Shown piece by piece: positions 13,548 to 21,272 of a DNA stretch of 29,040 nucleotides. How positions within the stretch are numbered: position 1 is the stretch's first letter; every line of letters begins with the position of its first letter. The stretch is taken from contig CAYGPG010000023.1 in NCBI GenBank assembly GCA_964351905.1, positions 1 to 29,040 on the forward strand, in the 5' to 3' direction. This DNA is from GCA-2708415 sp964351905. GTDB taxonomy: Bacteria > Pseudomonadota > Alphaproteobacteria > Micavibrionales > Micavibrionaceae. The notes below the pieces were generated by a model. That model saw only the letters and a program-made list of their open reading frames with translations. It ran no database searches and was not told where the DNA came from. A program made the position numbers and the translations under genes.

Positions 13548-14802
13548 CATCAAACTCAATTTCTTTTGCTTTGTCCAAACGGTTGAGCCAACCACTGACA
13601 ATCACCTCTGCCTGTTCGCGCACGTCATCATTAGTGATATCTTCAATCACTTCATTGACGAAAGCCTGAATGAGCAAATTGCGCGCTTCTTTTTCGCCAA
13701 TACCGCGAGAGCGTAAATAAAATAAGGCTTCATCATCCAAACGCCCCGTTGTCGCGCCGTGCGAGCATTTCACATCATCCGCATAAATTTCCAATTCAGG
13801 TTTGGTTTGAATCGTTGACTGCCCTGACAACAACAATGATTTGCACATTTGATAACCATCAGTTTTTTGTGCAATTTGATGCACATGGACTTTACCCTGA
13901 AATACTGCCGTCGCTTTATCACCCACCACGTTACGGTAATTTTGATTAGACTGACAATGCGGCGCCTTGTGATCCACAGTGATGGTCGTATCACCAAGCT
14001 CTGACCCATCCAGCATATTCACGCCGTTCAGCGTACAAACCGCATCACGCCCCATCATATCAATGTGAATTTGATTACGACTTAGCTTCGCGCCCGTTGT
14101 CATGGTGAAGGCTTCGTAATTCGCGCCCTCTTCCATCACGATATGCGTGCTTTGCGTTATCACGGCAGAGTCGGTATTTTCTTGGAAACGATAATGTTTT
14201 AACGTCGCGCCTTTACCAATTTCAATTTGGGCGATGATGTTGCTCCAATATTGACCTGTTCCATTTTGGTATTCAATCAACGTAAATTCTGCACCTTCAC
14301 CCACCCGAATAATCTGACGCGGCGCGGTAAAACCACCATCATGCCCTGCCATATCAACATTCAATGGCTTATCATTTTTAACGTTCGCAGGAACATCTAA
14401 AATAAAACCATCTTTTAAGTAAGCATTACCTACTTGCCACAACAACATGTCGCCATATTTATCATGGCTCGCAGGATCGCGCTCAATCATATCTTGCGCC
14501 CATTGCGGAAAATGCAACATCCCTTTGGGAAAGCTGTAACCGTAATCTGTCATGCCGCTTAACGTGATATCAGAAGGCTTATAACCTAAATCCATTTTCT
14601 TTAATTTGGCGGGCAGGTTTGTGTATTTCCAACGCTCCAATTTTGGCGTCGGCAACCCCGTTTCCATCACGCTTGCGTGCGCACGACGGCGCAGAGCATT
14701 GACCCATTCTGCCGACACATCAGGTAATTGATCCCAATCGATCAAGCCAAGGGTGGCATTATCGGTGCGGTAGCGTGGTTGGAATTTAGCGAGCGCAGAC
14801 AT
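13540..14802 (-). CDS. sufD: Fe-S cluster assembly protein SufD
   Basis: SufD is the SufB paralogue that completes the SufBC2D scaffold. The protein is 420 aa, with a helical N-terminus containing LPTPKLERWKYTNL (residues 50-63), the family's E-x-W-(K/R)-Y-T motif. The right-handed beta-helix spans the middle, and the C-terminal core has IYADDVKCSHGATTGRLDDE followed by FYLRSRGIGEKEARNLLIQAF. His and Cys of CSHGA are the conserved SufD residues. Its ATG shares one base with the sufC stop (TAATG). Confidence 0.96.
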   Translation of the reverse strand: MSALAKFQPRYRTDNATLGLIDWDQLPDVSAEWVNALRRRAHASVMETGLPTPKLERWKYTNLPAKLKKMDLGYKPSDITLSGMTDYGYSFPKGMLHFPQWAQDMIERDPASHDKYGDMLLWQVGNAYLKDGFILDVPANVKNDKPLNVDMAGHDGGFTAPRQIIRVGEGAEFTLIEYQNGTGQYWSNIIAQIEIGKGATLKHYRFQENTDSAVITQSTHIVMEEGANYEAFTMTTGAKLSRNQIHIDMMGRDAVCTLNGVNMLDGSELGDTTITVDHKAPHCQSNQNYRNVVGDKATAVFQGKVHVHQIAQKTDGYQMCKSLLLSGQSTIQTKPELEIYADDVKCSHGATTGRLDDEALFYLRSRGIGEKEARNLLIQAFVNEVIEDITNDDVREQAEVIVSGWLNRLDKAKEIEFDDE

Positions 14803-15554
14803 TAAGCCGCCTCACTTTTTGTAAACTCGGCATAGCCATTTTTCTCAAGCTCAAGCGCGAGAGAGGCATCACCCGATTTTACGATTTTGCCATCCGCCAA
14901 CACGTGCACAAAGTCAGGTTTAATATAATCAAGCAAGCGTTGGTAATGCGTAATCACAAGAAAGGAACGATTTTTGGCGCGAAGGGCATTCACCCCATCG
15001 GCAACAATTTTAAGCGCATCAATATCAAGACCAGAATCTGTTTCGTCGAGCACGGCAAATTTGGGTTCCAACATTGCCATTTGTAAAACTTCGTTACGCT
15101 TTTTCTCTCCACCAGAAAAACCAACATTGACGGCACGCTTCATCATGTCATCAGAAATACCAAGCTCTTTGCATTTTGATTTCATCAATTTAAGCAAGCC
15201 GATCGCATCAAGCTCGTCTTGCCCACGCGCTTTACGTACGCCATTGATGGCGGTTTTTAAAAAGGTCGTCATTTGCACACCAGGAATTTCAACAGGATAT
15301 TGAAACGCCAAGAAAAGCCCCGCCGCGGCGCGTTCTTCGGGGTCCATTTCTAAAATATTTTCACCATCTAATTCAGCAGACCCGCTCGTGACCTCATACC
15401 CGTCACGTCCCGCGAGCACGTAAGATAGCGTCGATTTCCCTGCACCATTTGGGCCCATAATCGCATGCACTTCCCCGTCCCCAATTTGAAGGTCAAGGTT
15501 CTTTAAAATTTTCTTGCCGTCAATTTCGGCAGATAGGTTTTTAATTTTAATCAT
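14802..15554 (-). CDS. sufC: Fe-S cluster assembly ATPase SufC
   Basis: SufC is the ABC-type ATPase that drives SufBCD remodelling. Visible motifs are Walker A GPNGAGKST (residues 34-42), the Q-loop FQYP (84-87), the signature GFSGGEKKR (145-153) and Walker B AVLDETDSGLD (167-177) with catalytic Glu171. At 250 aa it is standard length and it has no membrane part. It overlaps sufD by one base. Upstream, a 73-bp palindromic repeat and a small coiled-coil gene separate it from sufB, so the SufB and SufC reading frames are not contiguous as they are in simple suf operons. Confidence 0.97.
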   Translation of the reverse strand: MIKIKNLSAEIDGKKILKNLDLQIGDGEVHAIMGPNGAGKSTLSYVLAGRDGYEVTSGSAELDGENILEMDPEERAAAGLFLAFQYPVEIPGVQMTTFLKTAINGVRKARGQDELDAIGLLKLMKSKCKELGISDDMMKRAVNVGFSGGEKKRNEVLQMAMLEPKFAVLDETDSGLDIDALKIVADGVNALRAKNRSFLVITHYQRLLDYIKPDFVHVLADGKIVKSGDASLALELEKNGYAEFTKSEAA

Positions 15555-15579
15555 AGTTTTCTATTTACTCTTTCTTTTG

Positions 15580-15652
15580 TCATCCTTCGGCTTGACCGAA
15601 GGATCCACGCCTAAATTTAAAATGGATCCTGCGATCAAGTCGCAGGATGACG
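15580..15652. repeat. Double hairpin repeat (family B) upstream of sufC
   Basis: TCATCCTTCGG and CCGAAGGATCC form the first hairpin (15580-15606), and GGATCCTGCG and CGCAGGATGACG form the second (15624-15652). The outer ends, GTCATCC and GGATGACG, are inverted, so the whole unit is a palindrome with two side hairpins. It lies in the 114-base gap between the 15669-16004 gene and sufC and would be part of the suf transcript. Confidence 0.7.
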
Positions 15653-15668
15653 ATAAGGTGGTGATATT

Positions 15669-16004
15669 TTATGTTTCTTCTTCTTTTTGCAGTTTTTCTA
15701 ACAACGCCAAATTATTTTTTGTCGATTGCCCCAATGAATCTTGCGCGGTTTGCAATTTATTGATCAGGTTTTTATCAACCTGACGAAATTCTTCTAAACG
15801 CGCGCGAAATTCCGCGGCGGCCTTTTCATACATCGCCGCCACGCCTTCTTTATTCATTTCATTCATGGTAAAAGTTGTGCCGTCATTGGTCGCCACCGCG
15901 CTCGTTTCCGTTTCAATGCGCGCCGCCAATTCCTCGGTCAACTTGATCATTTCTTCCACGGCTTGGCGTGGTTCTTTTGAAAGTAAATGTGTTTTATCTG
16001 TCAT
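15669..16004 (-). CDS. Coiled-coil protein in the suf operon (111 aa), FlgN-like pattern
   Basis: The sequence is nearly all helix, with heptad-like spacing at about residues 8-36 (VEEMIKLTEELAARIETE) and 50-110, no Cys and no membrane segment. The arrangement, two long helices with FTMNEMNKEGVAAMYEKA between them, recalls FlgN-type chaperones, but this is only a pattern match; a SUF-related role is equally possible from position. Its ATG overlaps the stop of the 50-aa membrane protein gene by four bases (ATGA). No database name can be given with confidence. Confidence 0.65.
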   Translation of the reverse strand: MTDKTHLLSKEPRQAVEEMIKLTEELAARIETETSAVATNDGTTFTMNEMNKEGVAAMYEKAAAEFRARLEEFRQVDKNLINKLQTAQDSLGQSTKNNLALLEKLQKEEET

Positions 16005-16153
16005 CTGATTGCTCTTTGTCCTTGTGTTGTCACTTGATTATATTGTTGCTTGCTTTTCTGCGATGCGTCGCCCGACAAGACCCAATTGATAAGCAATAAA
16101 AGTCCCAAAACCCCGCCAATCACCGACACCATCTGAATTGTTTTTTTAATCAT
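16001..16153 (-). CDS. Single-span membrane micro-protein in the suf operon (50 aa)
   Basis: Translated from ATG 16153-16151 it begins MIKKTIQMVSVIGGVLGLLL, with one membrane span (about residues 7-27), and ends with a polar Gln-rich tail (SQKSKQQYNQVTTQGQRAIR). Lys3/Lys4 before the span and the tail after it leave the topology open. Its ATG overlaps the preceding stop by ATGA, and its own TGA overlaps the next ATG in the same way. Two exact coupling overlaps on one small frame argue strongly that it is translated. Confidence 0.7.
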   Translation of the reverse strand: MIKKTIQMVSVIGGVLGLLLLINWVLSGDASQKSKQQYNQVTTQGQRAIR

Positions 16154-16413
16154 TTTTTATTTTCTCTCATAAGTTTAATAATTTCAGCTAAGGCCAATAA
16201 AGAAACTGGTTCGAAAAGAAACCGATAAATATTTGCTAAGGTCATTGAAAAACCACCCCATAAAAAACTCAACTCAAAACGATGAGAATTAAAGTAAGGA
16301 AGAAGAGTCATAACAATGCTAAAAAAACCAGTTAAGAAAACAGCTAGAGCGCATACCCTTAAAAAATAGACCATGTCTAACTTATCAATTTGATTAATAA
16401 TCACGCTTATCAT
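16150..16413 (-). CDS. Small membrane protein directly after sufB (87 aa)
   Basis: I do not recognise it. Membrane segments are likely at about residues 14-38 (VYFLRVCALAVFLTGFFSIV) and 48-75 (SFLWGGFSMTLANIYRF into VSLLALAEI). One Cys (residue 21) lies in the first span. The ATG overlaps the sufB stop by four bases, and its stop overlaps the next ATG identically. Its invariant coupling to sufB suggests that it is co-translated with the scaffold genes, but nothing in the sequence shows a cluster-binding role. Confidence 0.65.
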   Translation of the reverse strand: MISVIINQIDKLDMVYFLRVCALAVFLTGFFSIVMTLLPYFNSHRFELSFLWGGFSMTLANIYRFLFEPVSLLALAEIIKLMRENKK

Positions 16414-17900
16414 CCAACACTCCCTTCTAAAGATATTCCAACCAACTTCTGCGCCTCAACGGCGAATTCCATTGGTAAATGCTGCATGACGTCGCGGCAA
16501 AAGCCGTTGACGATGAGCGCGAGGGCTTCTTCCTCACCGATACCACGTTGTTGGCAGTAAAAGAGTTGATCTTCGCTGATCTTACTGGTCGTGGCTTCAT
16601 GCTCCAATTGCGCGCTTGGGTTTTTGGTTTCGATGTAGGGCACGGTGTGCGCACCACATTGATCGCCAATCAGCAAACTATCGCACTGCGTAAAGTTTCG
16701 CGCCCCTTCTGCCCCCGCCATAATTTTGACCGAACCACGATAGGTTTGATCGGAGCGTCCTGCGCTAATTCCTTTGGCGATGATACGACTTTTCGTGTTC
16801 TTACCAATATGAATCATCTTTGTGCCCGTGTCGGCTTCTTGGCAATTATTGGTAATCGCGACAGAATAAAATTCACCTTGAGAACCATCACCTTTTAAAA
16901 TACAGGAGGGGTATTTCCATGTAATGGCGGAGCCTGTTTCGACCTGCGTCCATGAAATTTTAGAATTTGCGCCTTCGCATAAACCGCGCTTGGTCACAAA
17001 ATTATAAATTCCGCCCTTGCCGTTTTCATCACCCGGATACCAGTTTTGAACGGTAGAATATTTAATCTCCGCTTCCTCATGCGCGATCAATTCGACGCAC
17101 GCGGCGTGCAGTTGATTTTCATCACGCATCGGCGCAGTACAACCCTCGAGGTAAGACACGTAAGAACCTTTTTCCGCGATAATCAACGTGCGTTCAAACT
17201 GCCCCGTGTTAATGGCGTTCATACGGAAGTAAGTGGAGAGCTCCATCGGGCAACGCACACCCTCGGGAATGTAAACGAACGAGCCATCTGTGAAACACGC
17301 GGTGTTTAAACACGCATGTTTGTTATCCGCCATGGGAATGACAGAGCAGAGATATTTCTTCACCAATTCTGGATGTTCGCGAATAGCCTCGCTAATAGAA
17401 CAGAAAATAACCCCCACTTCTTCGAGCGATTTTTTGAATGTTGTGGCCACAGATACGGAATCAAAAACAGCATCCACGGCAACGCGCGGCGCGCCTTCCA
17501 CCCCCGCCAGCACTTCTTGTTCTTTTAAAGAAATGCCAAGCTTCTCATAAGTTTCTAAAAGCTTCGGATCAACCTCATCCAAAGATTTTGGCGCGGCGCT
17601 CATGTTTTTGGGTTGCGCATAATAATACGCGTCCTGATAATCAATCGGCGGATGATCTGACACCGCCGCCCAATCGGGTTCTGGCATGGTGAGCCAATGA
17701 CGATACGCTTTTAAGCGAAGCTCCAACATCCATGATGGTTCTTCTTTTTTCTTTGAAATCAGGCGAATGATATCTTCATTAAGGCCTTTTGGCGCATATT
17801 CCATTTCGATATCAGTCTCAAAACCCGCTTCGTATGTGCCTAGGGATTTAACAGTATCAATTGTTTCTTGGTCGATGTGGGGTAACGCTTGGTCGCTCAT
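16410..17900 (-). CDS. sufB: Fe-S cluster assembly scaffold SufB
   Basis: SufB is the scaffold on which clusters are built. The protein is 496 aa. Landmarks are EPSWMLELRLKAY (about 53-65), the SYLEGCTAPM segment with its conserved Cys, followed by HAACVEL, and WKYPSCILKGDGSQGEFYS. The C-terminal core TTSKISEDQLFYCQQRGIGEEEA ends with LIVNGFCRDV. Its ATG overlaps the stop of the Rrf2 regulator (ATGA), so regulator and scaffold are coupled. In turn it is coupled to the small membrane protein at 16413. Confidence 0.97.
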   Translation of the reverse strand: MSDQALPHIDQETIDTVKSLGTYEAGFETDIEMEYAPKGLNEDIIRLISKKKEEPSWMLELRLKAYRHWLTMPEPDWAAVSDHPPIDYQDAYYYAQPKNMSAAPKSLDEVDPKLLETYEKLGISLKEQEVLAGVEGAPRVAVDAVFDSVSVATTFKKSLEEVGVIFCSISEAIREHPELVKKYLCSVIPMADNKHACLNTACFTDGSFVYIPEGVRCPMELSTYFRMNAINTGQFERTLIIAEKGSYVSYLEGCTAPMRDENQLHAACVELIAHEEAEIKYSTVQNWYPGDENGKGGIYNFVTKRGLCEGANSKISWTQVETGSAITWKYPSCILKGDGSQGEFYSVAITNNCQEADTGTKMIHIGKNTKSRIIAKGISAGRSDQTYRGSVKIMAGAEGARNFTQCDSLLIGDQCGAHTVPYIETKNPSAQLEHEATTSKISEDQLFYCQQRGIGEEEALALIVNGFCRDVMQHLPMEFAVEAQKLVGISLEGSVG

Positions 17901-18307
17901 GATGCCGCTCCTATCATTTGTTGGAGGGACACGTTTTCTAAAGCCGAGCGCATGGCATTATTCACAGGATTCCATTTGCCCTTCATGGTGCAATTGGCCG
18001 AACGCTCACAATTGGCATGATCACCATCGGCGCATTCGGTTAGATTAATAGGGCCTTCCATCGCCGTGATAACTGCCGCCATGTGAATATCACTTGGTTT
18101 TTGATTGAGCATATAGCCGCCATTACTACCGCGTGTTGAAGCAATCAATTTATGACGCGCTAATCCTTTGAGGATTTTTGATACGGTTGGTTCAGGCAAT
18201 TGCGTGGCTTCGGCGAGAGCGTTTGCACTCACCAATTCATAATTACGCTTTGCCATCTCCGCCAAAACGATTACGGCATAATCTGTCATTTTTGATAGTT
18301 TAATCAT
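17897..18307 (-). CDS. iscR: Rrf2-family regulator of the suf operon (IscR-like)
   Basis: Rrf2 regulators such as IscR carry a [2Fe-2S] cluster and adjust suf/isc transcription to cluster demand. The winged helix is intact: KMTDYAVIVLAEMA (6-19), LAEATQLPEPTVSKILKGL (31-49) and the wing ASTRGSNGGYML (56-67). Three cysteines, Cys92, Cys100 and Cys106 (ECADGDHANCERSANC), sit where IscR ligands do, although the spacing C-x7-C-x5-C resembles the SUF-type Rrf2 branch as much as E. coli IscR. Length is 136 aa. A near-perfect IscR type 1 palindrome lies 22 bases upstream, which implies autoregulation of the whole operon. Confidence 0.9.
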   Translation of the reverse strand: MIKLSKMTDYAVIVLAEMAKRNYELVSANALAEATQLPEPTVSKILKGLARHKLIASTRGSNGGYMLNQKPSDIHMAAVITAMEGPINLTECADGDHANCERSANCTMKGKWNPVNNAMRSALENVSLQQMIGAAS

Positions 18308-18328
18308 CTTTAATTGCGAACCATTCTT

Positions 18329-18353
18329 ATCTAGGACTAAATTAGTCCCGTAT
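18329..18353 (-). promoter_or_regulatory. IscR type 1-like operator of the suf operon
   Basis: On the - strand the core is GACTA-ATT-TAGTC, within ATA-CGG-GACTAATTTAGTC-CTA-GAT. The E. coli IscR type 1 consensus is ATA-n3-GACTA-w3-TAGTC-n3-TAT, so the core matches at every position, and one flank (ATA) is also conserved. It lies 22 to 46 bases before the Rrf2 ATG, consistent with repression by blocking the start of transcription. The promoter boxes upstream (TTGATT near 18393) are not clear. Confidence 0.8.
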
Positions 18354-18492
18354 GCTCGAATGTTTTACCTTACTATCGCCAAAAATCAAGCCCAAAAGCC
18401 TTAAAATTGTCTGAACTCAACCGTATTCACGCCATTAGGTAACTATTAACTATTCTTTGCGAAGATAGAGATAGCAAAAGGAATTATTTTTT

Positions 18493-18600
18493 ATGAGCGA
18501 ACTACTAAAAACGTTTAACGCAACAACGCCAGATACCATGAAACCTGAAAAATTTATGGTTTTCATTCAACGCGCGAAGAACATTCAAGGTTGCATGTAA
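18493..18600 (+). CDS. Possible micro-protein (35 aa)
   Basis: A short frame, MSELLKTFNATTPDTMKPEK and on to GCM, starts at ATG 18493 with AAAGGA about 11 bases upstream, within range. It is divergent from the suf operon and ends two bases before the DUF1491 stop on the other strand. Support is only the ribosome binding site and ordinary composition. Confidence 0.35.
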   Translation: MSELLKTFNATTPDTMKPEKFMVFIQRAKNIQGCM

Positions 18601-18601
18601 T

Positions 18602-18943
18602 TTAGGTTAAAAAGAGGTTGAGCATTTCCTCCTGCTCAACCTCTATTACCCAAAGGTCAGGGTCACGGCTTATTGAACGAGCGGTGTATTCATCTGCTTT
18701 TTGTTCTGTGATTATTTCTTCACTAAAAACATTCACCCATTCTAAAACACCATCAAGGTTTCGTTGTTGCGTTAGGAGTTTGCATTCGCATGCTTGCGGA
18801 TTGGTCAGTTTAAGAAGAACCAACCCGCCCATTTTTTCGCCCTTATGGGTGACGTAAACGCCTATTCCTTGAGCTGTTAACTCACGAATTTTAGCCTCCA
18901 CCCAGATATGGGTCGGTGTGCGCGGTTCTTCAGTAAAACTCAT
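18602..18943 (-). CDS. DUF1491 family protein
   Basis: DUF1491 proteins are small and mostly alphaproteobacterial, of unknown role. Matching features are THIWVEAKIRELTAQGIGVY at the start (the W-V-x-A-x-x-R motif), a GGLVLLKL strand and SRDPDLWVIEVE (residues 91-102), which is the family's strongest motif (R-D-P-D-L-W-V-V-E). At 113 aa length is typical. The ATG lies 13 bases from a family A repeat (18957-19110), and no ribosome binding site is visible; the repeat must therefore lie in its leader or promoter. The last 14 codons fold as a transcription terminator. Confidence 0.88.
   Translation of the reverse strand: MSFTEEPRTPTHIWVEAKIRELTAQGIGVYVTHKGEKMGGLVLLKLTNPQACECKLLTQQRNLDGVLEWVNVFSEEIITEQKADEYTARSISRDPDLWVIEVEQEEMLNLFLT
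18608..18644 (-). terminator. Terminator embedded in the 3' end of the DUF1491 gene
   Basis: A perfect 12-bp stem (18613-18624, AGAGGTTGAGCA, against 18633-18644, TGCTCAACCTCT) has an 8-base loop and, read on the - strand, runs into TTTTT. It lies wholly within the coding sequence, whose TAA is at 18604-18602, so the stem encodes the residues EVEQEEMLNLF. On the + strand the same stem is followed by ATTACC and would terminate poorly. Confidence 0.8.
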
Positions 18944-18956
18944 AATTTCACAACAA

Positions 18957-19110
18957 CGTCATTGCGAGCGTAAAAGAATTTTGGGCGAAGCAATCCATGA
19001 ATAAACAAACCACATGCCAGTGGAAGCTGGCATCCAGATCTCATCCTTCGATGGGATGTGAATAGGTAGGCTACCGTGGATTGCCGCGTTACTTCGTTCA
19101 TCGCAATGAC
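18957..19110. repeat. Family A palindromic element with internal hairpin
   Basis: The left arm 18957-18997 runs from CGTCATTGCGAG to GAAGCAATCCA and the right arm 19077-19110 from TGGATTGCCGCG to TCGCAATGAC. These are the same arm sequences as in 11727-11809. Unlike that 83-bp copy, this one has about 80 bases in the middle, including ATGCCAG/CTGGCAT (19014-19033) and CATCC/GGATG symmetries, i.e. an insertion of family B-type material. It occupies the whole gap between DUF1491 and fur. Confidence 0.7.
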
Positions 19111-19118
19111 AAAGATAA

Positions 19119-19532
19119 TTATTTCTTTAGTTTTTTGCCGTAGAGCTCTAAACGGCATTCGACGAGTTCATAGCCTAGTTCTTCGGCTATTTTTTGTTTC
19201 ATTTTTTCAATTTTTTCATTTTGAAATTCGATCACTTTACCTGTGTCGATATCAATTAAATGATGATGATGCTCGTCATTAATTTCGTAACGGGCGTGGT
19301 CGCTGTCTGTGAAATCATGTTTGTAAACCAACCCTAATTCATCAAGAAGAGCGAGCGTGCGATAAACCGTTGCCATGCTGATGGATGGATCTTCTTTTTT
19401 GGAACGCATATAAACATCTTCGACCGATGGATGGTCGTGGGCATGAGATAACACACCCAAAATGGCACGGCGTGGCGCCGTCATTTTTAAACCTGCTTCA
19501 ATACATTTTGCTTCTAGATCGACTGCGCTCAT
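19119..19532 (-). CDS. fur: Fur-family metal-responsive regulator
   Basis: The winged helix is clear: LKMTAPRRAILGVL (residues 15-28), HPSVEDVYMRSKKEDPSISM and ATVYRTLALLDELGLVY (54-70). The metal and dimerisation half, DEHHHHLIDIDTGKVIEFQN (86-105) then RLELYGKKL, lacks the CxxC zinc site, as in alphaproteobacterial Fur/Mur proteins. Four consecutive His residues supply the S2-type ligands. At 137 aa the length is normal. It could respond to iron or manganese; sequence alone does not decide. It lies between the suf block and a kinase. Confidence 0.88.
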   Translation of the reverse strand: MSAVDLEAKCIEAGLKMTAPRRAILGVLSHAHDHPSVEDVYMRSKKEDPSISMATVYRTLALLDELGLVYKHDFTDSDHARYEINDEHHHHLIDIDTGKVIEFQNEKIEKMKQKIAEELGYELVECRLELYGKKLKK

Positions 19533-19569
19533 GAGCTATTATCCTATTTTTAAAAATTAGGAATTAATA

Positions 19570-21132
19570 TTACTCTGCGATGCGTTTTTTTTCAATGCCC
19601 GCGTCATCATCCGCTGTTTTTTTGATATTTACGGGCTTTACACGCTGTTTTGGGAAGATAATGGTGACGGTTGTCCCCTCATCCACCTTTGATGTCAGGC
19701 GTAATTGTCCACCGTGCATTTCTGTCATCGCTTTGGCAAGCGGCAAGCCGAGACCTGTGCCTTGATAAACGCTAGAGGTTGTGTGTTCATTAATTTGACC
19801 AAAAGGCTCCATGGCCTCTTGGATACGATCTTCGGGAATACCCACGCCCTCATCTTGGACTGTAATCATAATTTCGCCTGACGCCTCAACTGTTGGCATG
19901 ACCTTGATTGTTCCGCCCTTGGATGAGTACTTCACCGCGTTGGTCACAAGATTTATAAGAATTTGGCGAACCAATCGAGGATCTGCAAAAAGTTTGGGAA
20001 AATTTTTGACGTCAGCAAATTCAATTTTTAGATTACTGCTAAAGACCCTAGACGTTACAATGCGCACAACAGAGTCACAGAGGGCGATGATATCGACATC
20101 CTGCTCATGGAGCTCAACGCGACCTGCTTCAATTTTGGACATATCCAAAACTTCATTGATGATTTCTAATAAATGACGCGCGCTTAAATGGACATCACCC
20201 ATATATTCCGCATATTTTTCATGCCCCATAGGACCGAAAGTTTCCTTCATCATCATTTCAGAAAAACCGATGATGGCGTTGAGCGGTGTACGAAGCTCGT
20301 GACTCATATTGGCGAGGAAAGCAGATTTCGAATGGTTGGCAGCGTCGGCTTGTTCTTTTGCCAAACGCAGTGAATATTCAAGTTGTTTACGGTCTGTAAT
20401 ATCAACAAGTGTTGTCACCTGAAAACGACGACCATGACTGAGTTGGAGGGTTGCTGTGGTGAAAATAACATTAGCGATTGTGCCATTCTTACGAAGAATT
20501 TTAACCTCTCCTGAAGCACGCTCTCCATCTGTGATAAATGTTTCGTGATTGCTTTCAGCTAACTCACGCTCATCTTCAGTAACAAAATCAACGAAGTCTT
20601 TTCCAAGGCTGTCTTTTCTGTTCCAACCGTAAATACGCTCAAAGCTATCATTTACTTTGACGATGCGGCGGTTGCGATCACTCACAAGAATCCCAACTTC
20701 ACTGACATCAAAAATCGAAGTTAAAAGAAGGAGCGCATCATCGCGTTCGCGTTCAACAATAGAGCTGTCAGTCGCGCTTGGATGCGCAATCACGTCCAAC
20801 ATTTGAACATTTTGCGTACCATTATAAATTGGATTAATCCAAAAACCTGGTGCTTGAATATTTCCCGGAAAGCTTGGCAAGGGAGAAACCGTCACCGTGG
20901 CTTTTTTATCCATACAGGCTTTAAAATTTTCCCGCATTGTCTTGGCATTTTGCAAAATAAAAAGATCCGTAATGGGGTGCCCTATAATCTCTTCACGCGG
21001 CTTATCAAAAAAGCTTAAAGCTATTTCATTCGCCTCCACAACGACAAAATCATCCCCTGATTTTTCAACCAGAAAACGTGTCACGGGCATCTCTTGATAT
21101 AATGCCTTATGATCTATTTTATCGACCGTCAT
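19570..21132 (-). CDS. Cytosolic PAS-domain sensor histidine kinase
   Basis: There are two PAS regions: a divergent one at about residues 15-120 and a canonical one at about 130-250 (DVSEVGILVSDRNRRIVKVN to TTLVDITDRKQLE). HisKA follows, with His278 in FLANMSHELRTPLNAIIGFSE, then HATPase with N box NLVTNAVKYS (394-403), G1 DEGVGIP (427-433) and G2 GTGLGLPLAK (458-467). There is no membrane span or receiver domain, so it senses something in the cytosol. HELRTPLNAIIGFSEMM is the pattern of alphaproteobacterial PleC/DivJ-type kinases. No response regulator gene is adjacent. Confidence 0.92.
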   Translation of the reverse strand: MTVDKIDHKALYQEMPVTRFLVEKSGDDFVVVEANEIALSFFDKPREEIIGHPITDLFILQNAKTMRENFKACMDKKATVTVSPLPSFPGNIQAPGFWINPIYNGTQNVQMLDVIAHPSATDSSIVERERDDALLLLTSIFDVSEVGILVSDRNRRIVKVNDSFERIYGWNRKDSLGKDFVDFVTEDERELAESNHETFITDGERASGEVKILRKNGTIANVIFTTATLQLSHGRRFQVTTLVDITDRKQLEYSLRLAKEQADAANHSKSAFLANMSHELRTPLNAIIGFSEMMMKETFGPMGHEKYAEYMGDVHLSARHLLEIINEVLDMSKIEAGRVELHEQDVDIIALCDSVVRIVTSRVFSSNLKIEFADVKNFPKLFADPRLVRQILINLVTNAVKYSSKGGTIKVMPTVEASGEIMITVQDEGVGIPEDRIQEAMEPFGQINEHTTSSVYQGTGLGLPLAKAMTEMHGGQLRLTSKVDEGTTVTIIFPKQRVKPVNIKKTADDDAGIEKKRIAE

Positions 21133-21221
21133 TTTGAATATGCACTTTTCAAAAAATTAATACATATTCCCCACACACATTTAAATAGATGAATTATAGA
21201 AAATAGTATACATAAAAATAT

Positions 21222-21264
21222 CAAAAACCCGCATATTTCTGCGATTCTTGAAATTTTATTTCAA
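21222..21264 (-). terminator. Possible weak terminator after upp
   Basis: On the - strand, downstream of upp, a TTGAAAT/ATTTCAA stem (21248-21264) is followed by a short CGCA/TGCG stem (21230-21243), then GGTTTTTGATATTTTT. The stems are weak, so read-through to the kinase gene is plausible. Confidence 0.35.
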
Positions 21265-21272
21265 AAAATTGA

